In this document: positions 14,268-22,207 of the stretch, piece after piece
Layout: each line of letters begins with the position of its first letter
Numbering within the stretch: the stretch's first letter is position 1
From: a virus
Reading direction: 5' to 3' (one strand)
Virus record (IMG/VR): IMGVR_UViG_3300033553_000304
Span: 1 to 32,128 of that record
Length of the DNA: 32,128 nt
Position numbers and translations under genes: made by a program
The notes under the pieces: generated by a model
Database searches by the model: none
Seen by the model: the letters and a program-made list of their open reading frames with translations, nothing else
Told to the model about the DNA's origin: nothing

Positions 14268-15781
14268 TGGCCACCGAATTGCCGGACTCTGTTCTTCTGC
14301 CGTATCAGAAGGCGTGGATTGAAGACGATTCAGAACTCAAGATTGCCGAGAAGAGCCGGCGAACCGGCCTTACCTGGGGCGAAGCTGCAGACGCGGTACT
14401 CACGGCCAGTGCCTCCAAGGCCGCCGGCGGTACCAACCACTTCTATGTGGGCTCCAATAAAGAGATGGCCATCGAATTCATAGACGCCTGCGCCATGTGG
14501 GCGCGGGCCTTCGACAAGGCCGCTTCCACCATCCAGGAAGAAGTGCTGAAAGATGAGGACAAGGACATCCTCACCTTCAATATCCACTTCGCCAGCGGCT
14601 TCAAGATCCAGGCGCTGTCCAGTCGCCCAAGCAACCTGCGCGGCCGCCAGGGTAACGTCACTATTGACGAGGCCGCCTTTCACGCGGAGCTGGCTGAAGT
14701 ACTCAAGGCAGCGCTGGCGCTCACCATGTGGGGCGCCAAGGTGCGCCTGATCAGCACCCACAACGGCGTCGAAAACATATTCAACGAACTGATCCAGGAC
14801 AGCCGGGCCGGCAAGAAACGCTACAGCGTGCACCGGCTGACGCTGGACGATGCCTGTGATCAGGGCCTGTACCAGCGTATCTGCCAGGTGCGTGGCAAGC
14901 CCTGGAGCGCCGAAGCAGAGAAGCAGTGGAAAGAGAACCTGCTGAAAGACACTGCCACCCGCGAAGACGCCATGGAGGAATACTACTGTGTTCCGAAATC
15001 CGGCGGCGGTGCTTATATCTCCCGTGGCCTGATCGAAGCCCGCATGATTGAAGCGCCCGTGGTGCGGTACGAAGGCACTGCCGAGTTCAACGCCTGGCCG
15101 GAACACCTGCGCAAAGCGGAAGTGCACGACTGGTGCGAGAGCGTGTTGCTGCCCCTGCTGCAAACACTGAACCCAGAGAACCGCCACTGCTTCGGCGAGG
15201 ACTTTGGCCGCAGCGGCGACTTGACCAGCATCGCCCCCATGGAAATCACGCAGCAGCTCAAGCGCCGGGTGCCGTTCCTGGTGGAGTTGCGCAACGTGCC
15301 GTTCAAACAGCAGGAACAGATCCTGTTCTACATCGTCGACCGTTTGCCAAAACTGCAATACGGCGCGCTGGACGCCCGGGGCAACGGCCAGTATCTGGCG
15401 GAACAGGCGCAATACCAATACGGCTCGGAGCGTGTTGAGGCTGTCATGCTCTCTCAGGCCTGGTATCTGGAGACCATGCCCCGGTTCAAGGCGGCCTTCG
15501 AGGATGACGGCATTGAGATCCCCAGGGACAGCGACGTGCTGGACGACTTGCGCGCCCTGCAGGTGATCAGAGGCATTCCCAAACTGCCGGACGCCAAGAC
15601 GGGCGATGACAAGAAACGCCACGGTGACTCCGCGATCGCACTGGCCATGGCGTACTACGCCAGCTTCCAACAGGCCGCCCTGGAATACGGCTATGAAGCC
15701 ATTCGCTCCGGCCCCGACCACACTCACCACCGGCCGGTGCGTGCCACCGCCGGTTTCCGTAACCGAGGAGGACTGCTGTAA
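14267..15781 (+). CDS. Large terminase (Mu gp28 type)
   Basis: This 504-residue protein is the ATP-driven DNA packaging motor and nuclease. Seen in sequence: a deviant Walker A, KSRRTGLT (about 29-36), Walker B VTIDEAAF (about 131-138, with D134 E135), and coupling motif STHNG (about 163-167). The C-terminal RNase H-like nuclease has Asp312 in EDFGRSGDLT, Asp369 in LDARGNG and Asp454 in GDSAIA. Length and order match Mu gp28. It overlaps the portal gene by one base (TAATGG), as in a tightly packed late operon. Confidence 0.95.
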   Translation: MATELPDSVLLPYQKAWIEDDSELKIAEKSRRTGLTWGEAADAVLTASASKAAGGTNHFYVGSNKEMAIEFIDACAMWARAFDKAASTIQEEVLKDEDKDILTFNIHFASGFKIQALSSRPSNLRGRQGNVTIDEAAFHAELAEVLKAALALTMWGAKVRLISTHNGVENIFNELIQDSRAGKKRYSVHRLTLDDACDQGLYQRICQVRGKPWSAEAEKQWKENLLKDTATREDAMEEYYCVPKSGGGAYISRGLIEARMIEAPVVRYEGTAEFNAWPEHLRKAEVHDWCESVLLPLLQTLNPENRHCFGEDFGRSGDLTSIAPMEITQQLKRRVPFLVELRNVPFKQQEQILFYIVDRLPKLQYGALDARGNGQYLAEQAQYQYGSERVEAVMLSQAWYLETMPRFKAAFEDDGIEIPRDSDVLDDLRALQVIRGIPKLPDAKTGDDKKRHGDSAIALAMAYYASFQQAALEYGYEAIRSGPDHTHHRPVRATAGFRNRGGLL

Positions 15782-17349
15782 TGGCCGAATCACTTATTGT
15801 GGACGCACACGGCCGTCCGATCCGGAAGGCCGAACTGAAGAAAGAGCTGGCCGCGCCATCACTCACCGGCGTTCGCCAGGTGTGGCACAACGGCATCGCC
15901 AGTCACCTGACCCCGGACCGCTTGGGAATGATCCTGCGGGCGGCCGAGAACAACGATGGCCACGACTACCTTACCCTGGCCGAGGAAATGGAAGAGCGCG
16001 AGCCGCACTACGCCTCTGTTCTGGGTACCCGAAAGCGCGCCGTCAGCGGCCTGGACGTGGTGGTGGAATCCGCCACCGATGAACCGGCGGACGTGCGCCT
16101 GGCCGATGCGGTGCGAGACCTGGTGCGGGATGCGGTATTCGGCGACCTCGTCGAGGATCTGCTCGACGCCCTGGGCAAGGGCTACTCTGTCTCCGAGATC
16201 ATGTGGAATACCCGGGGCGGCCAGTGGTGGCCACGGGAATACGTCTGGCGGGATCCGCGCTTCTTCCGGTTCGACCAGGCCACCGGCCGTGAACTGCGGC
16301 TGATCGATCAGAACAACGTCGCCAACGGCGTGGCCCTGGCCCCGTACAAGTTCATCGTTCACCGCCCCCGGTTGAAGGCTGGCATCCCGCTGCGCGGTGG
16401 CCTGGCTCGACTGGTCGCCGTGTCGTACATGGCCAAGAGCTACACACTGACCGACTGGCTGGCGTTCGCCGAGGTTTTCGGCATGCCGCTGCGCCTGGGC
16501 CGCTATAACGACGCCGCCAAGCCGGAAGAGGTGGACATCCTGCGTGCGGCCGTGGCCAACCTGGGCTCTGATGCGGCCGCCATCCTGCCCGAAGGCATGA
16601 AGATCGAGTTCCAGGAAATTGCCAACACCCAGGGCGGTGCCGATCTGTTCAAGGGCCTGGCCGAGTGGATCGACAAACAGACCAGCAAGGCGGTGCTGGG
16701 CCAGACCATGACCACGGACGACGGTTCCAGCCAGGCACAGGCCACCGTTCACAACGACGTGCGCGAAGACATTCAGCGGGCGGACGCGCGCCACCTCGGC
16801 GTGAGTCTGAATCGTGACCTGGTCAAGCCGTTCATCGACCTGAACTACGGTGTGCAGCGCCGGTACCCGACGATCAGAATCAACGTCCCTGAGCCGGAAG
16901 ATCTCAAGCAGCTGGTCGATGCACTGGAGCGGCTGGTACCGCTGGGGCTGAAAGTTGAAACCTCCGTGGTTTCCGACAAGCTTGGCCTGCCAGATCCGGC
17001 CAAAGGTGCGGACATTCTCATGCCTGAACAGCAGGTGTTAACCAGCGTTGAATCCGCCAGTAACCGATCTTTAAAGACCGCTCAAAACCGCGAATCCGTG
17101 GTCAACGAAAGCGAGCCCGACTTTGCAGAAATCGCTGAGGCAGAGGATGACTGGCAGGTACAGCTGGCCCCGCTGGTGGATCCGATCGAACGCCTGGCGC
17201 AACGCGTAGCCGAGGAAGGCGGCAACGAGGACGACTTCCTCGCTCGTCTGGGCGAAGTACTCGCCGAGATGGACGAGACCGAACTGGTCCGTCGCCTGGC
17301 GTCCAGCACCTTCAAGGCCCGGGGCCTGGGCGATGCGAGGGATGACTGA
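15781..17349 (+). CDS. Portal protein (Mu gp29, DUF935)
   Basis: A 522-residue protein forming the dodecameric ring at the head vertex through which DNA enters. DUF935 features include LTPDRLGMILRAAENNDGHDYLTLAEEMEEREPHYASVLGTRKRAVSGL, then GKGYSVSEIMWNTRGGQWWP, FRFDQATGRELRLID, SYTLTDWLAFAEVFGMPLRLGRY and KAVLGQTMTTDDGSSQAQATVHNDVREDI. The C-terminal 90 residues are acidic and variable. It overlaps the MuF-like gene by one base. Confidence 0.95.
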   Translation: MAESLIVDAHGRPIRKAELKKELAAPSLTGVRQVWHNGIASHLTPDRLGMILRAAENNDGHDYLTLAEEMEEREPHYASVLGTRKRAVSGLDVVVESATDEPADVRLADAVRDLVRDAVFGDLVEDLLDALGKGYSVSEIMWNTRGGQWWPREYVWRDPRFFRFDQATGRELRLIDQNNVANGVALAPYKFIVHRPRLKAGIPLRGGLARLVAVSYMAKSYTLTDWLAFAEVFGMPLRLGRYNDAAKPEEVDILRAAVANLGSDAAAILPEGMKIEFQEIANTQGGADLFKGLAEWIDKQTSKAVLGQTMTTDDGSSQAQATVHNDVREDIQRADARHLGVSLNRDLVKPFIDLNYGVQRRYPTIRINVPEPEDLKQLVDALERLVPLGLKVETSVVSDKLGLPDPAKGADILMPEQQVLTSVESASNRSLKTAQNRESVVNESEPDFAEIAEAEDDWQVQLAPLVDPIERLAQRVAEEGGNEDDFLARLGEVLAEMDETELVRRLASSTFKARGLGDARDD

Positions 17350-18623
17350 TGGCCAACTTTAAGGCTGGCCCGGTACCGCGTAACGCCCTGGCGTATTTCC
17401 GCGACAAGGATCTGCGCGTTGGTTTTGATTACCAGGATGTGTGGGGCCGGGAACACGCCCACGCCTTCACCGTGGCCAAGGCCATGAAGCTGGATATTCT
17501 GGATGATATCCGAGCCGGACTGGACGAGGCGCTGGCCGAGGGTAAGACCTTCCGGGATTTCTCCCGGGAGCTGAAACCGAAGCTCCAGGAGAAAGGCTGG
17601 TGGGGCATCAAAGAGGAACTGGACCCGAGCACCGGCGAACGCCGCCCGGTGCAGTTGGGTTCGCCCCGCCGGCTGAAAACCATCTATCAGTCAAACCTGC
17701 GCAGCGCCCGATCGGCTGGCCAGTGGCAGAGAATTCAGCGCACCAAGGAAACCCAGCCCTTCCTGCTGTATGAGCTGGGCCCCAGCGAGAACCACAGGCC
17801 GGAGCACGTCTCTTGGGCGGGTACGTTGCTGCCCGTGGATCACCCCTGGTGGCAGAGCCACATGACGCCCAACGGCTACGGCTGCAAGTGCCGGGTACGC
17901 CAGGTGTCTGAGGTGGAAGCCGAGCGGATGGAGCGGGAAGGCATCCAGGATCCACAGGCGGAATTGGAAACCGACCCGGAAACAGGCCTGCCCACCGGCC
18001 GTCGCCAACGCCGCACCATGCCAGTCCGCCGCGAGGCGCCGCCCACGCGAACACTTAGCTTCACCAATAGGCGCACTGGTGAGATCACGCAGGTAGACCA
18101 GGGCCTGCATCCCGCGTGGGCCAGCAACCCGGGGCAGGATCGTGTGCGCATACTGCGGGACCGGATGACCGGCAAGCTGGACACTGTCGACCAGCGACTG
18201 GCCCAGGCGACCACACAGGACGTAATGGACAGCCCGATCCTGACCGACTGGCTACGCCGCCCGGATGGCGAGCTGCCAGCAGGTGTCATTGAACGCCGTG
18301 CTCAGACAGCCCTTGGCGCTGACACTCAGGTGGTGCGGTTGGCGCCTGGTCGCCTGCCGGATCCGGACGGCCTGGCGGTGGAGGATTACCGGCAGCTGCC
18401 AGGCGTGATCTCCCAAGGTATACTGATCGCCCGGGACGATAACAGCCTTTCAGTGTTCCGAAGCCGTGAAGGCGACACCGGCAATCCCTGGTGGCTGGCC
18501 ACGGTCCAGCGCAGCGGTGACTACCAGCGTCTGTACCTCACCGACTATCGTGTGGCCACCGACGAAGACCTGGAACAGGCCCGCAGTCGCGGCCAGGTGA
18601 TCCGAGCCTCAGAACAGCTCTGA
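17349..18623 (+). CDS. MuF-like head morphogenesis protein with C-terminal possible nuclease domain
   Basis: A 424-residue protein of the Mu gp30/F family, a minor head protein injected or assembled near the portal. The MuF signature is at about 149-184: HRPEHVSWAGTLLPVDHPWW, then HMTPNGYGCKCRV. A proline/arginine-rich linker follows (about 205-245). The C-terminal part, about 275-413, is a separate alpha/beta unit (LPGVISQGILIARDDNSLSVF, then WWLATVQRSGDYQRLYLTDY). It resembles the phage Barnase-EndoU-ColicinE5-RelE-like (PBECR) domains found at the end of many MuF proteins; I cannot pick out catalytic residues. The last gene of the first late operon before a terminator-like region. Confidence 0.88.
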   Translation: MANFKAGPVPRNALAYFRDKDLRVGFDYQDVWGREHAHAFTVAKAMKLDILDDIRAGLDEALAEGKTFRDFSRELKPKLQEKGWWGIKEELDPSTGERRPVQLGSPRRLKTIYQSNLRSARSAGQWQRIQRTKETQPFLLYELGPSENHRPEHVSWAGTLLPVDHPWWQSHMTPNGYGCKCRVRQVSEVEAERMEREGIQDPQAELETDPETGLPTGRRQRRTMPVRREAPPTRTLSFTNRRTGEITQVDQGLHPAWASNPGQDRVRILRDRMTGKLDTVDQRLAQATTQDVMDSPILTDWLRRPDGELPAGVIERRAQTALGADTQVVRLAPGRLPDPDGLAVEDYRQLPGVISQGILIARDDNSLSVFRSREGDTGNPWWLATVQRSGDYQRLYLTDYRVATDEDLEQARSRGQVIRASEQL

Positions 18624-18844
18624 TCTGGTCAACTTTTGCTCACACTGTAGAACGCTCTCAGAAGCGCCAGAAGGCCGCTAACTGATACAGAGCTACCATG
18701 GCCGGGGTCAAACCCCGTTCGTCGTTTTTAAATGGGCGTTAAATGGGGTCTTGGCGATTGCCAACCACTGGCCGAGTCCGATAACCTGTTTCTACCGGTA
18801 CCTCCCTGGTTCCGTTTTCGCTCTCCCTCCTGATTGAATTTCCC
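18624..18844 (+). other. Intergenic region between MuF-like and protease genes
   Basis: No gene is seen in this 221-base stretch. It holds a terminator-like hairpin (listed separately) and an imperfect 11-bp tandem repeat, TTAAATGGG at 18728-18736 and 18739-18747. It leads into the dyad and late promoter of the protease gene. Base composition is lower in GC than the genes either side. Confidence 0.6.
18703..18729 (+). terminator. Rho-independent terminator-like hairpin after MuF gene
   Basis: CGGGGT (18703-18708), loop CAA and ACCCCG (18712-18717) make a 6-bp stem, followed after 7 bases by TTTTT (18725-18729). The gap between stem and T run is longer than normal, so efficiency may be modest. 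It separates the lysis/packaging operon from the head operon that starts at 18897. Confidence 0.5.
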
Positions 18845-18896
18845 CCTGAAGCCCTTCAGGCCCTTGTGCTGATTGGCCTGCCGCTAGTCTGGCGGC
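18845..18896 (+). promoter_or_regulatory. Late promoter of head operon (PI analogue) with activator dyad
   Basis: The dyad CCTGAAGCCCTTCAGG (18845-18860), then 24 bases, then TAGTCT (18885-18890), then 6 bases to the ATG at 18897. Dyad-to-hexamer and dyad-to-ATG distances are identical to those at 11720-11772. The bases just before the ATG also match in shape (GCCGCTAgtctGGCGGC against GCCGCTAacctGCGGCT). No -35 box and no Shine-Dalgarno sequence. Mu has its C-dependent PI promoter at this same place. Confidence 0.65.
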
Positions 18897-19928
18897 ATGG
18901 AAAAAACAAACGCACTCCGCTCCGGCCTTGCCAAGGCCCTGAACACCGAACCGACACTGGGCCAAGGCCTGGCGCTGAACGTTGAGCTGCCAGTTGAACT
19001 GCCAGCTGGAGAAGCCCCGGATTGGGTAGAGCTGCTGCCAGCCGGTGACATCGTTATGGGCCGGGATGGCCGCACCTGGCGCAACAGCAATCCCCAGGGT
19101 GTGGTTGAGCAGTACATTGCCCGCAACGTCGACCTGGTCATTGACTGGGAGCACGCCAGCGAGCACCGCGCCCCGAATGGCCAGGACGCTCCGGCTGCAG
19201 GCTGGGTCAAGGAACTGGCGGTTCGCGACGGTGCCGTATGGGGCCGTGTGGAATGGACTGAGAAGGCTGCCGGCCAGCTCCAGCGCAAAGAATACCGCTA
19301 TCTCTCCCCCGTTTTTCTCTACACCAGCGATGGAAACCAGGTCTTTCGGCTTGCCAGCGCGGGCCTGACCAATCAACCCAACCTAGAGCTTAAGGCTCTT
19401 AACCAGCAAACCCACCAGGAGGAATTCCCCGTGTGGAAACAACTGCTCAAGCGGCTGGGTCTACCCGAAGACGCGACTGAGGAACAGGCAATTACTGCCC
19501 TCAATCAAGTTCAGGACGACCTGAAGACCGCAAAAAATCGGGAGTCGAACCCGAGTCTCGAAAAATACGTGCCCCGTGCTGACTTCGACCAGGCCCAGAG
19601 TCGCGCCGCCAATGCGGAGCAGAAGCTGGAAACCCTGAAGAAGGAGCGCGAGGACGAGGCCATCGATACTGCCATCAACCAGGCACTGGAAGACGGCAAG
19701 ATCGCACCGGCCACCGTGGACTACCACAAGGCACAGTGCCGCACCGAAGGCGGGCTGGAGCGCTTCACGAAGTTTGTGGAAGGCGCACCGGCAATCACCG
19801 GTGACTCAGGACTGGAAGGTCGCAAGCCGCCCGGATCCGAGAAGGCGCTCAACACCGAGACCCTCAAGATTGCCGGCATGTTTGGCAACTCTGAAGAGGA
19901 CCTCAAGAAATTCGGAGGGGTCAACTGA
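18897..19928 (+). CDS. I: Prohead protease with C-terminal scaffold (Mu gpI type)
   Basis: A 343-residue protein of the Mu I family: N-terminal serine-type maturation protease and C-terminal scaffold. The protease part covers about 1-170 (LPAGDIVMGRDGRTW, VEQYIARNVDLVIDWEHASEH, AAGWVKELAVRDGAVWGRVEWT, KEYRYLSPVFLY, ASAGLTNQPNLELKAL); the His in WEHAS and Ser in RLASAGLTN are candidate catalytic residues. From about 180 the protein is a charged coiled-coil scaffold with FDQAQSRAANAEQKLETLKKERED. A second, independent start for the scaffold lies at 19431. The ATG has no ribosome binding site, as expected from a leaderless late transcript. Overlaps the next gene by one base. Confidence 0.92.
   Translation: MEKTNALRSGLAKALNTEPTLGQGLALNVELPVELPAGEAPDWVELLPAGDIVMGRDGRTWRNSNPQGVVEQYIARNVDLVIDWEHASEHRAPNGQDAPAAGWVKELAVRDGAVWGRVEWTEKAAGQLQRKEYRYLSPVFLYTSDGNQVFRLASAGLTNQPNLELKALNQQTHQEEFPVWKQLLKRLGLPEDATEEQAITALNQVQDDLKTAKNRESNPSLEKYVPRADFDQAQSRAANAEQKLETLKKEREDEAIDTAINQALEDGKIAPATVDYHKAQCRTEGGLERFTKFVEGAPAITGDSGLEGRKPPGSEKALNTETLKIAGMFGNSEEDLKKFGGVN
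19431..19928 (+). CDS. Internal in-frame start giving scaffold protein (Mu gpZ analogue)
   Basis: GTG 19431 (Val179 of the protease) is preceded by a perfect AGGAGG (19417-19422) at 8 bases, a better site than the full gene has. Translation from here gives a 165-residue protein MWKQLLKRLGLPEDATEEQA onward, made of the coiled-coil scaffold region only. Mu and lambda make their scaffold this way, from a nested start inside the protease gene. The strength of the site and its exact position at the domain border make this convincing, though expression is inferred. Confidence 0.85.
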   Translation: MWKQLLKRLGLPEDATEEQAITALNQVQDDLKTAKNRESNPSLEKYVPRADFDQAQSRAANAEQKLETLKKEREDEAIDTAINQALEDGKIAPATVDYHKAQCRTEGGLERFTKFVEGAPAITGDSGLEGRKPPGSEKALNTETLKIAGMFGNSEEDLKKFGGVN

Positions 19929-20329
19929 TGCCGCTTACTCAAGACCGAATGACCGCGAGCCGCGAAGGCGAGGTAATGCCTTTTGCCGTTGGCGCGGGAC
20001 AGGAAATCTTCCAGGGCGCCCTGGTTGCCACCAACGCCACTGGCTTTCTGGTTGCTGGCGCAGCCGCTACCGGGCTGACCTACATCGGCCGTGCCGATGA
20101 GCACGTCGACAATAGTGGCGGTGCCGATGGTGACGAGACCGTGCTGGTCCGCCGCAAGCAGGCGTTTCTCTGGAAGAACTCCGACGCCGATCCCGTTGGC
20201 CAGTCCCTGGTCGGCAAAACCTGTTACATCCTGGACGACGAGACCGTCGCCGCCACTGACGGCACCGGAACCCGTTCCGAAGCCGGCACAGTGTTGGTTG
20301 TCGAGTCTAACGGCGTCTGGGTCGAGTAA
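19928..20329 (+). CDS. Capsid decoration/cement-like protein (DUF2190-like)
   Basis: A 133-residue, Gly/Ala/Val-rich beta protein between protease and capsid, the usual place for head decoration proteins. It begins MPLTQDRMTASREGEVMPFAVGAG and has EIFQGALVATNATGFLVAGAAATGLTYIGRADEHVDNSGGADG, which resembles the DUF2190 cement family. The pattern then turns to VLVRRKQAFLWKNSDADPVGQSLVGKTCYILDDETVA. It would stabilise the mature head; the family match is by resemblance only. ATG overlaps the protease stop, and AAGGAG for the next gene lies at its 3' end. Confidence 0.7.
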   Translation: MPLTQDRMTASREGEVMPFAVGAGQEIFQGALVATNATGFLVAGAAATGLTYIGRADEHVDNSGGADGDETVLVRRKQAFLWKNSDADPVGQSLVGKTCYILDDETVAATDGTGTRSEAGTVLVVESNGVWVE

Positions 20330-20340
20330 GGAGATCAGCA

Positions 20341-21261
20341 GTGATTGTTAATAAAAGTGCACTCGATGGCGTGTTCTTCAATCTGAAGACCACGTACAAC
20401 CGCGCCCTCCAGGCCGCCGAGCCGGAGTGGGACAAGATCGCCATGAAGGTGACCTCAGGTTCGTCTGAGAACCGCTACAAGTGGATGGAGCGTTTCCCGG
20501 CCATGCGCAAGTGGGTTGGCGAGAAAGTGGTCAAGCAGCTCAAGGGCCAGGGCTACACCATCATCAACGATGATTTTGAGGCCACCATTGAGGTGGACCG
20601 CAACGACATCGAAGACGACACCCTGGGCATCTATGGTCCGGAAGCCGAGATGGCGGGCTACAGCTCGGCACACCTGCCGGACGAACTGGTATTCGACCTG
20701 GTCAACGCCGGCTTCGTGGAGCTGGGCTACGACGGCCAGCCGTTCTTCGACACCGATCACCCGGTTGGCAAGAAAGATGGCGGCACCGTCAGCGTATCCA
20801 ACAAGGGCACCGCCGTTCTCAGCTTTGCCACGCTGGCCGCCGCACAGGGCAGCTTTGGTGCAGCTCGCACAGCACTGCGCAAGATGAAGGACGATGAAGA
20901 GCGCCCGCTCAACATCAACCCCAATATTCTTCTCGTGGGCCCGGCGCTGGAAGACACCGCAAAGGCGCTGATGATGGTGGATCGTCTGGAAGACGGTAAA
21001 CCGAACCCCTACAAGGGCTCGGCAGAAGTGGTTGTTTCCTCACGACTGACTTCTGACACCGCATGGTATCTGCTGGACACCACCAAGCCGGTAAAGCCTT
21101 TCATCTTCCAGGAGCGCAAAGCGCCCGTGTTCGTCTCTCAGACCAACATGGACAGCGACAGCGTGTTCCTGCAGAAGAAGTACCGTTACGGCGCGGAAGC
21201 GCGCGGTGCCGCTGGCTTCAGCTTCTGGCAGATGGCCTACGGCTCCACCGGGGCGGGCTAA
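20341..21261 (+). CDS. T: Major capsid protein (Mu gpT type)
   Basis: A 306-residue protein of the Mu T family, which forms the icosahedral shell. Family blocks are present: ALDGVFFNLKTTYNRALQAAEPEWDKIAMKV, then YKWMERFPAMRKWVGEKVVKQLKGQGYTIINDDFEATIEVDRNDIEDDTLGIYGP, LVNAGFVELGYDGQPFFDTDHPV, NILLVGPALEDTAKALM, and near the end YRYGAEARGAAGFSFWQMAYGS. GTG start with AAGGAG 6-7 bases upstream. Followed by a strong terminator, as expected for the most abundant virion protein. Confidence 0.96.
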   Translation: MIVNKSALDGVFFNLKTTYNRALQAAEPEWDKIAMKVTSGSSENRYKWMERFPAMRKWVGEKVVKQLKGQGYTIINDDFEATIEVDRNDIEDDTLGIYGPEAEMAGYSSAHLPDELVFDLVNAGFVELGYDGQPFFDTDHPVGKKDGGTVSVSNKGTAVLSFATLAAAQGSFGAARTALRKMKDDEERPLNINPNILLVGPALEDTAKALMMVDRLEDGKPNPYKGSAEVVVSSRLTSDTAWYLLDTTKPVKPFIFQERKAPVFVSQTNMDSDSVFLQKKYRYGAEARGAAGFSFWQMAYGSTGAG

Positions 21262-21283
21262 GCCAGGTAACTAGCGTGATCTG

Positions 21284-21314
21284 AAAATGGCCGGGCGAGC
21301 GCCTGGCCATTTTT
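21284..21314 (+). terminator. Strong rho-independent terminator after capsid gene
   Basis: AAAATGGCC (21284-21292) pairs perfectly with GGCCATTTT (21305-21313). The inner arms GGCG (21294-21297) and CGCC (21300-21303) pair too, with a G-T in between, giving a 14-bp stem with a 2-base turn that ends in a T run. It is the most convincing terminator in the window. It would stop part of the head transcripts just after the capsid gene; tail genes downstream need read-through, because no dyad promoter is seen before 29388. Confidence 0.82.
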
Positions 21315-21342
21315 AAAACCGATAACAAGATTGGAGGCCACC

Positions 21343-21789
21343 ATGGCTGCCACCAAGACCAGCACAGCGAAGCCCACAAAGACAGCCACTAAGGCTGCTG
21401 AGGGGAAGGCGCCCGAGAATGAAAACGCTCAGGTTCCAGCCGCCGAATCGGCTCAGAACACAAAACCGGTGAACGACACCGCCCAGGTTCAGGAAGCTTC
21501 AGCAAGCGAGCCGGCCACACCGGCGGATAACGGGGGCGACAATGACGACACCCAGGATCCGCAAGCGCAATCGGAGAACCAGGCAAGCCCGGGCCCAGAC
21601 ACACCGACAGAGGCAGAAGAGGTCAAGCGCATCGCGGTGAAAGCGATGACGCCCCGATTCCGCCGCGCTGGCTTCGAGTTCAGCCAACGGGAGCGGATCA
21701 TCGATGTCCGCCGGCTAACCGAGGAGCAGCTGCAGGCCATCCTGGAAGAGCCACGCCTGGCCGTTCGCCCGGTAGGCCAGGAAGGCTGA
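21343..21789 (+). CDS. Mu gp35-like protein with HI1506-type C-terminal domain
   Basis: A 148-residue protein. The first 95 residues are low-complexity, rich in Ala, Thr, Pro, Asn and Glu, and almost certainly disordered. The last 50 (VKRIAVKAMTPRFRRAGFEFSQRERIIDVRRLTEEQLQAILEEPRLAV) match the small domain seen in Haemophilus HI1506 and Mu gp35. The ATG at 21343 is chosen because GGAGG lies 5 bases upstream; a TTG at 21331 is not needed. It may bind head or neck proteins; unproven. Confidence 0.8.
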   Translation: MAATKTSTAKPTKTATKAAEGKAPENENAQVPAAESAQNTKPVNDTAQVQEASASEPATPADNGGDNDDTQDPQAQSENQASPGPDTPTEAEEVKRIAVKAMTPRFRRAGFEFSQRERIIDVRRLTEEQLQAILEEPRLAVRPVGQEG

Positions 21790-21790
21790 T

Positions 21791-22207
21791 ATGGCTGTCT
21801 ACGCCACGCTTCAGGATCTGATCGACCGCTTCGGGAACGACGCCGTTCTCGTGGCGTCCGATCGGGACCGGGACGGCCAGATGGACAGGGACGTTGTCGA
21901 CAAGGCGCTGCTGGATGCGGATGCGGAGATCGACACCTACGTGGGCCAGCAGTACAAGCTGCCACTGCCCACGGTGCCCCGCATACTCACCAAGCTGGCC
22001 GTAGACATCGCCTTTCACGTGCTGTCACCAGAGGCGGACACCGCCACCGAACACCGGCGCGGTCGATATGACAACGCCATTGCCCTGTTGCGCCGGATCG
22101 CCAAGGGCGAAGTTAGCCTGGGCATCCGGGAGCAAAGCCCGGTCAGCATCAAACCGCAGATCACGTCCCGCGCTCGTCGCTGGGGCCGGGACCGGAGGCT
22201 GACGTGA
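21791..22207 (+). CDS. Head completion protein, DUF1320 (Mu gp36)
   Basis: A 138-residue protein with the DUF1320 opening MAVYATLQDLIDRFGNDAV and middle KALLDADAEIDTYVGQQYKLPLPTVPRILTKLAVDIAFHVL. The fold is helical like gp6/gp15-type connector adaptors, so a role at the head-tail junction is likely. Its GTG/TGA overlap with the next gene shows tight coupling. Confidence 0.9.
   Translation: MAVYATLQDLIDRFGNDAVLVASDRDRDGQMDRDVVDKALLDADAEIDTYVGQQYKLPLPTVPRILTKLAVDIAFHVLSPEADTATEHRRGRYDNAIALLRRIAKGEVSLGIREQSPVSIKPQITSRARRWGRDRRLT

Noticed and set aside
14330-15793. Long open frame of 487 codons on the minus strand opposite the terminase
   Set aside because: It is the antisense shadow of the large terminase gene in GC-rich DNA; no ribosome binding site and no family features.
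19504-19520. TTCAGG-ACGA-CCTGAA palindrome inside the protease/scaffold gene
   Set aside because: The half-sites are in the opposite order to the late dyads and it is within a conserved coding stretch without a -10 hexamer; chance is likely.
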